Below, one piece after another: positions 24,861-33,397 of a DNA stretch of 64,000 nt; within the stretch, counting starts at the first letter, position 1; each line of letters opens with the position of its first letter. A model generated the notes under the pieces. That model did no database searches, was not told the DNA's origin, and saw only the letters and a program-made list of their open reading frames with translations. Both the position numbers and the translations under genes were made by a program. This DNA comes from Streptomyces sp. Sge12. Lineage in GTDB: Bacteria; Actinomycetota; Actinomycetes; Streptomycetales; Streptomycetaceae. Where the stretch lies: NCBI RefSeq assembly GCF_002080455.1, contig NZ_CP020555.1:6624501-6688500 (forward strand). The letters run 5' to 3'.

Positions 24861-24900
24861 GGCAGGTCTGTGGACTGCCGACAAAACACGAGGACCTGCC
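24861..24900 (+). promoter_or_regulatory. Leader inverted repeat abutting the bioF start
   Basis: GGCAGGTC (24861-24868) and GACCTGCC (24893-24900) form an 8-bp stem with a 24-base loop, ending one base before the bioF ATG and covering the region expected for ribosome binding. It could be an operator for a biotin regulator or an RNA hairpin that hides the start. The 156-base gap also drives bioB. Confidence 0.45.
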
Positions 24901-24901
24901 G

Positions 24902-26083
24902 ATGCCCCAGCACACTCCCGACCCCGTGGATGTCTTCGCCTGGATCGACGCCGCGGAGCGCGCGCGGGAGGAGGCCGGACTGGTCCGCACGCTGCGGCCC
25001 AGGCCGCCGGTGTCGCCGCTGCTGGACCTCGCGAGCAACGACTACCTCGGCCTGTCCCGCCATCCCGAGACCGTCCGCGGGGCGCAGCGGGCGGCCGAGT
25101 GCTGGGGCGCCGGAGCCACCGGCTCCCGTCTGGTCACGGGGACGACCGAGCTCCACACGGAACTGGAGCGGGAGCTCGCCGCCTTCTGCGGGTTCGAGGC
25201 CGCGCTCGTCCTCTCCTCCGGGTACGCGGCCAACCTCGCGGCCGTCACCGCGCTGAGCGACTGGGGCACGCTGGTCGTCTCCGACGCGGGCAACCACGCC
25301 TCGATCGTCGACGGCTGCCGGCTCTCGCGCGCCGAGACGGCCGTGGTGCCGCACGCGGACCCGGACGCCGCCCGCAAGGCGCTCGCCGCGCACGAGGGCC
25401 GGGCGCTGCTGGTGAGCGACTCGGTGTTCTCCGTGGACGGGGACGCCGCGCCGCTCGCCGGTTACGCCGCCGCCTGCCGGGACGAGGGCGCCGCCCTGGT
25501 CGTCGACGACGCCCACGGGCTGGGCGTGCTGGGGGAGGGCGGCCGCGGCGCGTTGCAGGCCGCCGGGCTCGCGGGCGCGCCGTACGTGGTCGCCACCCTG
25601 ACCCTCTCGAAGTCCCTGGGCAGTCAGGGCGGTGCCGTGCTCGGTCCGGCCAGGGTGATCCGACACCTGGTCAACACCGCGCGCACCTTCATCTTCGACA
25701 CCGGGCTGGCCCCGGCCGCCGCGGGGGCGGCGCTGGCGAGCCTGCGGCTGCTGCGGCGGGAACCCGAGCGCGCGGGCCGCGCCCGCGAGGTGGCGGCCCA
25801 GCTGTACGGGCGACTCACCGCGTCCGGCCTGACCGCGGCCCGGCCGGACGCGGCCGTGGTGTCGGTACGGGCCCCGTCGGCATCGGCGGCACTGCGCTGG
25901 GCCGCCGACTGCCGCGAGGCAGGTCTGTCCGTGGGGTGCTTCCGCCCGCCGTCGGTGCCGGACGGCATCTCCCGGCTGCGGCTGACCGCCCGCGCCGACC
26001 TCACGGGGGACGAGATCGATCGGGCGGTCGGGACGATCCTGGCGACCGCGCCCGCCGGAGCCACGGAAGGCCGGGGCCGGTAG
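24902..26083 (+). CDS. bioF: 8-amino-7-oxononanoate synthase
   Basis: The 393-residue PLP enzyme condenses pimeloyl-ACP/CoA with alanine, the first step of ring assembly in biotin synthesis. Typical segments are DLASNDYLGLSRHPE, WGAGATGSRLVTGTTELHTELE, DAGNHASIVDGCRLS, VVDDAHGLGVLGEGG and LTLSKSLGSQGG, with the PLP-binding Lys in SKS. It is transcribed divergently from bioBAD, completing the late biotin pathway. No bioC/bioH or bioI gene is present in the window for pimeloyl supply. Confidence 0.96.
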   Translation: MPQHTPDPVDVFAWIDAAERAREEAGLVRTLRPRPPVSPLLDLASNDYLGLSRHPETVRGAQRAAECWGAGATGSRLVTGTTELHTELERELAAFCGFEAALVLSSGYAANLAAVTALSDWGTLVVSDAGNHASIVDGCRLSRAETAVVPHADPDAARKALAAHEGRALLVSDSVFSVDGDAAPLAGYAAACRDEGAALVVDDAHGLGVLGEGGRGALQAAGLAGAPYVVATLTLSKSLGSQGGAVLGPARVIRHLVNTARTFIFDTGLAPAAAGAALASLRLLRREPERAGRAREVAAQLYGRLTASGLTAARPDAAVVSVRAPSASAALRWAADCREAGLSVGCFRPPSVPDGISRLRLTARADLTGDEIDRAVGTILATAPAGATEGRGR

Positions 26084-26122
26084 GGCGCTTCGGCCCGGGT
26101 CCCGGGCACTGCCGGGCGGGTG

Positions 26123-26344
26123 TTACGCCTGCGCGTCCACCCGTACGGTGGCGAGGAAGCCGTCCCAGGCCGGCCCGGTGAAGAGCACGGCCGGGCCGTC
26201 CGTCCGCTTGGAGTCGCGGACGGCCAGCAGGCCGCCGCGAAGGACGGCCGTTTCCACGCAGTTGTTCATTCCGGTGCTGCGGCTGCTCCGCCGCCACCGC
26301 GCGCTGATCAGAAGTCCGCTGCTTGATAAGGGGGTTGCGGACAC
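26123..26344 (-). CDS. DUF397 domain protein
   Basis: This 73-residue protein has the DUF397 pattern: RWRRSSRSTGMNNCVETAVL, then LAVRDSKRTDGPAVLF and a final W-D-G-F block. Streptomyces genomes hold dozens of such small proteins beside WhiJ/AbaA-like XRE regulators, and they are thought to act as their partners or modulators. Here it lies 12 bases after the XRE gene on the same strand, in a likely two-gene operon. Confidence 0.9.
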   Translation of the reverse strand: MSATPLSSSGLLISARWRRSSRSTGMNNCVETAVLRGGLLAVRDSKRTDGPAVLFTGPAWDGFLATVRVDAQA

Positions 26345-26356
26345 GGGGGTGCCTCC

Positions 26357-27241
26357 TTACGCGTCGTCAGCGAGTGAGCTGATGAGATCCGACGAGTCCT
26401 GGGGCGGGAGGGCGTGCGCCTGGATGGTGCGGAACGCGGCGCCGTACGCCTCAAGGTCTTCCTTCCGCTCCAGATAGAGGCTACTCGTCAAATGGTCGAG
26501 TACCACCACATCCAGATCAGCGATGTCCGGAAATGAAAAAATAACGAACGGTCCGGTCAGGCCAAGATGCCCGCCGACGCTGAACGGAAGCACCTGCAGG
26601 CGTACTTGAGGCAGCCGGGACACCTCCACCAGGTGCCGCAACTGCTCGGCCATCACCCCCGGCCCGCCGATCTGCCGGCGCAGCACCGCCTCGTCCAGTA
26701 CGGCGCTCAGCTCCAGCGGGGGATCGGCCCGCAGTACCGACTGCCGGGCGAGGCGTACGTCGACCAGCGCGTCCACCTTCGGCTCCGGCAGCCCGCCCAG
26801 CGCGGCCCGGGTCACGGCCCGCGCGTACTCCGGGGTCTGCAGCAGCCCCGGTACCACGGACAGCTCCACGGTGCGGGCCGCGCGGGCCCCCGCCTCCAGG
26901 CTGATGAAGTCCCGGTACTCCTGCGGCAGCAGCCCCCGGTAGTCGTGCCACCACTGGCGTCCGCGGCCGGTGTCGCCCGCCGGACCGGGGCCGGTCGCCG
27001 AGGCCGACAGCGCCTCCAGCAGGGCGCGCTGCTGCGGGCTGACGATCTCCCCGTAGGCGTCGAGGAGCAGCCGGATGTCCTCCGGTTTGACGCCGCTCCG
27101 CCCTGTTTCGATACGGCTGATTTTCGACTGGTGCCACCCCACGATCCGGGCCGCCTCACCACTGGTGAGTCCGGACCGGTCGCGCAGGGCGCGCAGTTCC
27201 TCGCCGAGCTTGCGTCGGCGCACCGCGGGACCGTGCTGCAC
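26357..27241 (-). CDS. XRE-family regulator with DUF5753 domain (WhiJ-like)
   Basis: The protein is 294 residues from GTG 27241, chosen because AAGGAGG lies five bases upstream; the longer frame to 27439 has no family similarity. Residues ~10-70 form a Cro/CI-type HTH (LGEELRALRDRSGLTSGEAARIVGWHQSKISRIETGRSGV). The rest is DUF5753 (EAGARAARTVELSVVPGLLQTPEYARAV, VLPFSVGGHLGLTGPF). Together with the adjacent DUF397 gene and the divergent ATPase it forms a WhiJ/AbaA-type module implicated in development and antibiotic regulation in Streptomyces. An AT-rich dyad upstream (27327-27342) is a candidate binding site. Confidence 0.92.
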   Translation of the reverse strand: MQHGPAVRRRKLGEELRALRDRSGLTSGEAARIVGWHQSKISRIETGRSGVKPEDIRLLLDAYGEIVSPQQRALLEALSASATGPGPAGDTGRGRQWWHDYRGLLPQEYRDFISLEAGARAARTVELSVVPGLLQTPEYARAVTRAALGGLPEPKVDALVDVRLARQSVLRADPPLELSAVLDEAVLRRQIGGPGVMAEQLRHLVEVSRLPQVRLQVLPFSVGGHLGLTGPFVIFSFPDIADLDVVVLDHLTSSLYLERKEDLEAYGAAFRTIQAHALPPQDSSDLISSLADDA

Positions 27242-27326
27242 ACCCGCCTCCTTCCACCGGCACAGCTCGCACCAGTCTGCCGTCCAAATACGCTCTTCCG
27301 TAGCAGAGTTCACCGCATCGAGCGAC

Positions 27327-27342
27327 AGATATATGCATATCT
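27327..27342. promoter_or_regulatory. AT-rich inverted repeat between XRE and ATPase genes
   Basis: AGATAT-ATGC-ATATCT stands out against the GC-rich background. It lies 86-101 bases before the XRE start and about 95 bases before the ATPase start. It may be an operator for the XRE protein and may overlap -10 elements. Confidence 0.45.
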
Positions 27343-27437
27343 TGGGGGAAAGGCAGATGTGACGGCACGATGGGTGGCACTCTGGCGTCCAGCACAGATC
27401 CGGGGCTTTTCGCCCCGGTGGGAAAGGGACCGTCGCC

Positions 27438-27887
27438 ATGGCAGATCACCAGGAAGCATCCGTCACTCTGCCGAGCGATCCCGCCTCGGTCGCCGCTGCC
27501 CGACGCTATGTCGCGGAGGTGCTGGGCGAATGGGGACTCCCCGATGACGCCGACACCGCCGACAGCGTCCGGCTGATCGTCTCGGAGCTCGCCACCAACG
27601 CCGTACAGCACACTTTCGGCCAATCGCCGACCTTCACCGTCGACGTCCTGCTGGAACGCCAGGAGTGGTTGCGCATCGGGGTGACCGACAGCCACCCCCG
27701 CTGGCCCAAGCGGCTCCCGGCCGCCGTCCAGCAGGACAACGGCCGGGGCATGGTCATCATCCGCTGGCTGACGGCGGAGGCGGGCGGCCGGCTCTCGGTC
27801 ACCCCGACCCAGGACGGCGGCAAGACGGTGTGGATCGCGCTGCCCTGGAACGCAGTGGCCCCGGCGGGCAGCGTCACCGGCCGCTGA
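27438..27887 (+). CDS. Anti-sigma-factor-like ATP-binding protein (HATPase)
   Basis: The 149-residue protein contains a single GHKL ATPase domain: N-box VRLIVSELATNAVQHTFG, G1 box IGVTDSHPRWP, and G2 NGRGMVIIRWLTAEAGGRLSV. This is the SpoIIAB/RsbW-like serine kinase type, common in Streptomyces and often not paired with a sigma factor. It is divergent from the WhiJ-like regulator and its DUF397 partner, completing the three-component module. The partner or target is unknown. Confidence 0.88.
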   Translation: MADHQEASVTLPSDPASVAAARRYVAEVLGEWGLPDDADTADSVRLIVSELATNAVQHTFGQSPTFTVDVLLERQEWLRIGVTDSHPRWPKRLPAAVQQDNGRGMVIIRWLTAEAGGRLSVTPTQDGGKTVWIALPWNAVAPAGSVTGR

Positions 27888-27910
27888 CCTGCGGAAGGGG
27901 CGGCCACGGC

Positions 27911-28303
27911 CTAGAGGAGGCCGCGTTCGCCCGCGCTGCGCTCGATGCACAGCTCGTTGCCCTCGGGGTCGGCGAGGACCACCCAGCCCGCGACACCGTC
28001 CGCGTCGCGGCGGTCGTCCACGAGCTTCGCGCCGAGCCCGATCAGGCGCTCCACGGTCTCGTCCCGGGTACCGGTCGGCGGCTGGATGTCCAAGTGGACC
28101 CGGTTCTTGACCGACTTGGCGTCCGGGACCCGGATGAACAGCAGCCCCGGCACACCGGGCTGCCCGGGCTCCAGCAGGACCTCGTCGTCCCCCTCCACGT
28201 CGTCGGGGTGGATCGGGAAGCCGGTCACCGCGGACCAGAACTCCGCGATCCGGTAGGGGTCCAGGGCGTCGAAGGTGATGTGCCGGACGGCGTTGACGAA
28301 CAT
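27911..28303 (-). CDS. VOC (glyoxalase/bleomycin-resistance fold) protein
   Basis: The 130-residue protein has the VOC pattern: VNAVRHITFDALDPYRIAEFWSAVTGFP at the N-terminus, VHLDIQPPTGTRDETVERLIGLGAK in the middle, and VVLADPEGNELCIERSA at the end (metal-type His/Glu positions present). It probably binds or isomerises a small molecule; the specific function is unknown. It converges on the ATPase gene. A 12-bp palindrome (TCCGTATACGGA, 28335-28346) lies 32 bases upstream of its start. Confidence 0.85.
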   Translation of the reverse strand: MFVNAVRHITFDALDPYRIAEFWSAVTGFPIHPDDVEGDDEVLLEPGQPGVPGLLFIRVPDAKSVKNRVHLDIQPPTGTRDETVERLIGLGAKLVDDRRDADGVAGWVVLADPEGNELCIERSAGERGLL

Positions 28304-28616
28304 CTGTCTCCTCGATGGGGGATCCGTTCGCGGATCCGTATACGGAATCGGGCGCGCGGGGGACCGGAGTTGAACCGGGTACCTGCCCGAAACGTGGGTT
28401 AACGCAGTGGAAAAGCGCAGGGCTTAGCGTGGCGCCACGTTCGACCGCCAATGATCACCCATGATCCGGTAAAGCGCTGGTGGTCGGGGCGGAAAGCCTT
28501 TCCCCGTATGGGGCAAGACTCGCTTGGTTCGGATAAGCGCAGGTCAACAGAGTGTTGAAGGCCGTTAGGGTCGCCCCGCCCACAGTTGATCTTGTCCCGG
28601 AAGCTTGGTGATACAC
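28304..28616. other. 313-base gene-free region between VOC gene and ureA
   Basis: No coding sequence is supported here. It holds the divergent promoters of the VOC gene and the urease operon. It also contains three perfect or near-perfect dyads: TCCGTATACGGA (28335-28346), CGTGGCGCCACG (28428-28439) and CCCC-GTAT-GGGG (~28502-28513). A GAGTTGAACCGGG segment resembles a tRNA T-arm, but no tRNA can be folded around it. Confidence 0.6.
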
Positions 28617-28919
28617 GTGCAACTGACACCGCACGAGCAGGAGAGACTGCTCATCCACGTGGCCGCCGACGTGGCCGAGAAGCGGAGGGCGCGCGGGGTC
28701 CGCCTCAACCATCCGGAGGCGATCGCGCTGATCACGTCCCACCTCCTGGAGGGCGCCCGCGACGGGCGCACGGTGGCCGAGCTGATGGCCTCGGGCCGCA
28801 CCGTCCTGACCCGCGAGGAGGTCATGGAGGGGATCCCCGAGATGATCCACGACGTCCAGGTCGAAGCGACCTTCCCGGACGGCACCAAGCTCGTCACGGT
28901 CCACGACCCCATCGTCTGA
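28617..28919 (+). CDS. ureA: Urease gamma subunit
   Basis: The protein is 100 residues from GTG 28617, giving MQLTPHEQERLLIHVAADVAEKRRARGVRLNHPEA, the standard gamma-subunit N-terminus and length. GTG 28608 and TTG 28605 are in-frame alternatives. UreA packs with UreB and UreC in the (alpha-beta-gamma)3 enzyme that hydrolyses urea to ammonia and carbamate. It is the first gene of ureABCFGD. Control sites must lie in the long upstream gap, which has several dyads. Confidence 0.96.
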   Translation: MQLTPHEQERLLIHVAADVAEKRRARGVRLNHPEAIALITSHLLEGARDGRTVAELMASGRTVLTREEVMEGIPEMIHDVQVEATFPDGTKLVTVHDPIV

Positions 28920-28932
28920 ACGGAGTACCCGC

Positions 28933-29244
28933 ATGATCCCCGGCGAAATCGTCCACGGGGACGGCCCGGTGCTCCTCAACGAGGGCCGTCCCGTCACCCG
29001 CCTCACCGTGCTCAACGCCGCCGACCGGCCGGTCCAGGTCGGCTCCCACTACCACTTCGCCGAGGCCAACCCCGGCCTGGACTTCGACCGCCCCGCCGCC
29101 CGCGGGCTCCGGCTCAACGTCGCCGCCGGCACGGCCGTCCGCTTCGAGCCGGGCATCCCGGTCGCGGTGGAACTCGTACCCCTGGGCGGGCTGCGCACCG
29201 TACCCGGGCTGCGCGGCGAGACCGGAGGGCCGATCGATGGCTGA
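28933..29244 (+). CDS. ureB: Urease beta subunit
   Basis: The 103-residue protein opens MIPGEIVHGDGPVLLNEGRP and contains VGSHYHFAEANPGLDFDR, both diagnostic of UreB. It begins 13 bases after ureA and overlaps ureC by eight bases. Separate gamma and beta genes are the usual bacterial arrangement. Confidence 0.97.
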   Translation: MIPGEIVHGDGPVLLNEGRPVTRLTVLNAADRPVQVGSHYHFAEANPGLDFDRPAARGLRLNVAAGTAVRFEPGIPVAVELVPLGGLRTVPGLRGETGGPIDG

Positions 29245-30958
29245 GCTCTCCCGCCGGGCGTACGCCGACCTCTTCGGGCCGACGGCCGGCGACCGGATCC
29301 GGCTCGCCGACACCGACCTCTTCGTCCAGATCGAGCGGGACCTCAGCGGCGGCCCCGGGCGGGCCGGCGACGAGGCCGTCTTCGGCGGCGGCAAGGTCAT
29401 CCGCGAATCCATGGGGCAGGCCCGCACCACCCGGGCCGAGGGCGCCCCCGACACCGTGATCACCGGCGTCGTCGTCCTCGACCACTGGGGCATCGTCAAG
29501 GCCGACCTCGGCATCCGCGACGGCCGGATCTGCGGCATCGGAAAGGCCGGCAACCCCGACACCATGGACGGGGTGGAGCCCACCCTGGTCATCGGCCCCG
29601 AGACCGAGATCATCGCCGGCAACGGGAAGATCGTCACCGCCGGGGCCATCGACGCCCACGTGCACTTCATCTCCCCGACGGTCATCGAGGAGGCGCTCGC
29701 CTCGGGGACCACCACCCTCGTCGGCGGCGGCACCGGACCGGCCGAGGGAACCAAGGCCACCACCGTCACCCCCGGGCCCTGGCACCTGGCCCGGATGTTC
29801 GCCGCCCTGGAGGCCTACCCGGTCAACATCGGCCTGCTCGGCAAGGGCAACACCATGTCCCGCGAGGGGATGTACTCCCAACTGCGCGGCGGCGCACTCG
29901 GATTCAAGATCCACGAGGACTGGGGGGCCACCCCGGCCGTCATAGACGCCTGCCTCGGGGTGTGCGAGGAGACCGGCGCCCAGGTCGCCATCCACACCGA
30001 CACCCTCAACGAGGCCGGTTTCGTCGCGGACACCCTCGCGGCCATCGCCGGACGGACCATCCACTCGTACCACACCGAGGGCGCGGGCGGCGGGCACGCA
30101 CCCGACATCATCACCGTGGTCTCCGAGCCCAACATCCTGCCCAGCTCCACGAACCCCACCCGGCCGCACACCGTCAACACCATCGAGGAACACCTCGACA
30201 TGCTGATGGTCTGCCACCACCTCAACCCGGCCGTCCCCGAGGACCTCGCCTTCGCCGAATCGAGGATCCGGCCCTCGACCATCGCCGCCGAGGACGTCCT
30301 CCACGACCTCGGGGCCATCTCCATCATCTCCTCCGACTCCCAGGCCATGGGCCGGGTCGGCGAAGTCGTGCTGCGCACCTGGCAGACCGCCCACGTGATG
30401 AAGAAGCGCCGCGGCTTCCTCCCCGGCGACGGCCCCGCCGACAACCACCGGGCCCGCCGCTACGTCGCCAAGTACACGATCAACCCCGCCGTGGCCCAGG
30501 GCCTCGCCCGTGAGATCGGCTCCGTCGAGACCGGGAAGCTCGCCGACCTGGTGCTCTGGAACCCCGCCTTCTTCGGGGTCAAGCCCGAACTCGTCATCAA
30601 GGGGGGCCAGATCGCCTACGCGCAGATGGGCGACGCCAACGCCTCCATCCCCACCCCGCAGCCCGTCCTGCCCCGGCCGATGTTCGGCAGCCACGGCCGG
30701 GCGCCCGGCCTCAACTCCCTGAACTTCACCGCGCAGGCCGCGCTCGACGACGGGCTGCCCGAACGGCTCGGCCTGGGCAAGCAGTTCGTGGCCATCGAGA
30801 GCACCCGCAAGGTGGGCAAGGCCGACATGCGGTGCAACGACGCCATGCCGAGGGTCGAGGTCGACGCCGACACCTTCACGGTCACCATCGACGGTGAGGC
30901 CGTGGAACCGGCACCCGCGACGGAACTGCCCATGGCCCAGCGCTACTTCCTGTTCTGA
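29237..30958 (+). CDS. ureC: Urease alpha (catalytic) subunit
   Basis: The 573-residue dinickel amidohydrolase carries all the active-site residues: HVHF (two Ni ligands), the carbamylated Lys in GFKIHEDWG, HTDTLNE, SYHTEGAGGGHAPD, and the flap with catalytic His in MVCHHLNPAVPEDLAFAESRIR. The usual N-terminus RRAYADLFGPTAGDRIRLADTDL and C-terminus MAQRYFLF are intact. It needs Ni2+ delivered by UreD-F-G. A probable Nur-controlled nickel importer is encoded at 48.4-53.5 kb in this window. Confidence 0.98.
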   Translation: MAELSRRAYADLFGPTAGDRIRLADTDLFVQIERDLSGGPGRAGDEAVFGGGKVIRESMGQARTTRAEGAPDTVITGVVVLDHWGIVKADLGIRDGRICGIGKAGNPDTMDGVEPTLVIGPETEIIAGNGKIVTAGAIDAHVHFISPTVIEEALASGTTTLVGGGTGPAEGTKATTVTPGPWHLARMFAALEAYPVNIGLLGKGNTMSREGMYSQLRGGALGFKIHEDWGATPAVIDACLGVCEETGAQVAIHTDTLNEAGFVADTLAAIAGRTIHSYHTEGAGGGHAPDIITVVSEPNILPSSTNPTRPHTVNTIEEHLDMLMVCHHLNPAVPEDLAFAESRIRPSTIAAEDVLHDLGAISIISSDSQAMGRVGEVVLRTWQTAHVMKKRRGFLPGDGPADNHRARRYVAKYTINPAVAQGLAREIGSVETGKLADLVLWNPAFFGVKPELVIKGGQIAYAQMGDANASIPTPQPVLPRPMFGSHGRAPGLNSLNFTAQAALDDGLPERLGLGKQFVAIESTRKVGKADMRCNDAMPRVEVDADTFTVTIDGEAVEPAPATELPMAQRYFLF

Positions 30959-30974
30959 GAAGAGGTCCCTGCCG

Positions 30975-31649
30975 ATGAGCCGCGCCGCGCTGCTCGTCCT
31001 CGCCGACGGCCGGTTCCCCGCCGGGGGCCACGCCCACTCCGGCGGGGCCGAGGCCGCCTGCAAGGCGGGCCGGATCCACGACGCCGCCACCCTGGAGGAC
31101 TTCTGCCGGGGCCGGCTGCACACCGCCGGCCTCACCGCCGCCGCGCTCGCCGCGGCCGCCGCCCTCGGGCTCGACCCGGCCGAACTGGACGCCGCCGCCG
31201 ACGCCCGCACCCCCTCGCCGGCACTGCGCACCGCCGCCCGGCGGCTGGGACGGCAGCTGCTGCGGGCCGCCCGGGCCACCTGGCCCGCGGCCGAACTGGA
31301 GGCCCTGGCCGCGGCGTTCCCGCGCGGGGCGCACCAGCCCGTGGTGCTCGGCGTCACCGCCCGGGCGGCCGGGCTCGGGCCGGGGGACGCCGCGCACGTG
31401 GCGGCGTACGAGAGCGTCGGCGGGCCCGCCACCGCGACCGTGCGGCTGCTGGGCCTGGACCCCTTCGAGGCGAGCGGGGTACTGGCCCGGCTCGCCCCCG
31501 AACTCGACGCCGTCGCGGCCCGGGCGGAGCGGGCCGCGCTGCGGGCCCGCTCGCAGGGCACAGGCGCCCTTCCCGCGGCCTCCTCGCCGCTGCTGGACAT
31601 CTCGGCCGAGGTCCATGCCGACTGGCCGGTACGGCTCTTCGCTTCCTGA
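30975..31649 (+). CDS. ureF: Urease accessory protein UreF
   Basis: The 224-residue, Ala-rich helical protein has the family N-terminus ALLVLADGRFPAGGHAHSGGAEAA and C-terminal SPLLDISAEVHADWPVRLF. UreF joins UreD on apo-urease and gates nickel delivery by the UreG GTPase. ATG 30975 was chosen because it follows ureC by 16 bases with a short GAGG upstream. UreE is not encoded in the cluster, as is usual in Streptomyces. Confidence 0.93.
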   Translation: MSRAALLVLADGRFPAGGHAHSGGAEAACKAGRIHDAATLEDFCRGRLHTAGLTAAALAAAAALGLDPAELDAAADARTPSPALRTAARRLGRQLLRAARATWPAAELEALAAAFPRGAHQPVVLGVTARAAGLGPGDAAHVAAYESVGGPATATVRLLGLDPFEASGVLARLAPELDAVAARAERAALRARSQGTGALPAASSPLLDISAEVHADWPVRLFAS

Positions 31650-31671
31650 TTCCCCGAAGGAGACACCCCCC

Positions 31672-32363
<692 letters not shown>

Positions 32364-32367
<4 letters not shown>

Positions 32368-33215
32368 GCGGCGCGGCCACGGCGGACCTCGCGCAGGCCG
32401 CTGCGGACCTCGGACGGGCCTCCGCGGACCTCGCGCAGACCGCCCCCGCGGCGCCGCCGGCCGGCCTGCGGGCCACCGCCCGCATCCACGCCGCGGCCGA
32501 CGGGCGGGGCGGCACCGCCCTGCCCCTGCTGGCCGGGGAGGGGCCGCTCGCGCTGCGCCGCACCCGCTCATCGGCCGGGGACCGGGCCGGGGTCATGCTG
32601 GTCGGCGCGATGAGCGCCCCGCTGGGCGGCGACCACCTCACCGTCGAGGCCACCGCCGGGCCCGGGGCGCACCTCGCCCTCGCCTCGGCGGCGGCCACCC
32701 TGGCACTGCCCGGCCGGTCCGGCGAACCCGCGCGGTACGACGTACACCTCACCCTGGAGGACGGGGCGTCGGTGCGCTGGCTCCCCGAACCGCTGGTCTC
32801 GGTGCGCGGCAGCGACCTACGGGTGCGCACCCGGGTCCGGATGGCCCCCACCGCACGCCTGGTACTGCGCGAGGAGCAGGTACTGGGCCGCACCGGGGAG
32901 GCTCCGGGCCTGCTGCGCAGCCGCCTCACCGTCGACCTCGGGGGCCGTCCGCTGCTGGACCAGGAGCTCGCCTGCGGCCCCGGCGCGCCCGGCGGCTGGG
33001 ACGGCCCGGCCGGCCTGGCCGGACACCGGGCGCTCGGCCAACTCCTCGTGGTGGAACCGACCTTCGCCGCCAGTCCGCCGACGGCGGCGGTCCTGGGGGA
33101 GTTCGCGGTGGTGACGCCGCTGGCCGGTCCGGCCGTTCTGGTGACGGCCCTGGCCCCGGACGCCCTGCGGGTGCGCGAACTGCTCGACGCGGCCTGCCGT
33201 ACCTACGGCCGGTGA
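32364..33215 (+). CDS. ureD: Urease accessory protein UreD
   Basis: The 283-residue protein shows UreD hallmarks: GAMSAPLGGDHLTVEATAGPGAHLALASAAATLALPG, VRWLPEPLVSVRGSDL and REEQVLGRTGEAPG. It is the scaffold that binds urease and receives nickel through UreF/UreG. The start overlaps ureG (ATGA). Residues 7-27 consist of three heptads (ADLAQAA, ADLGRAS, ADLAQTA) encoded by a 21-bp tandem repeat at 32382-32444; this N-terminal extension is not part of the usual UreD core. Confidence 0.93.
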
Positions 33216-33397
33216 AAGCGGGACGCATCAGGCACCGCTCAGCGGTACACGCCTCGCCGGTTATCGGGTTGGCAAAGAAGTCGATCCGGCCCTGTCGCCG
33301 GGTCGGGATCAGACGACAGGATCCCCCTGCACGCCGACGATCGAACCCGACCAACCAGGCCGCCCACGGCGGCATCTGACGCAGGGGGAACAACCAC

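Noticed and set aside
28360..28440. tRNA-like T-arm (GTTCAACTC on the minus strand)
   Set aside because: No matching acceptor stem, D-arm or anticodon arm could be drawn at the right distances.
29114..31666. 850-codon open frame antisense to ureB, ureC and ureF
   Set aside because: Long antisense frames are expected in very GC-rich DNA; it has no recognisable domain, whereas the sense frames encode complete urease proteins.
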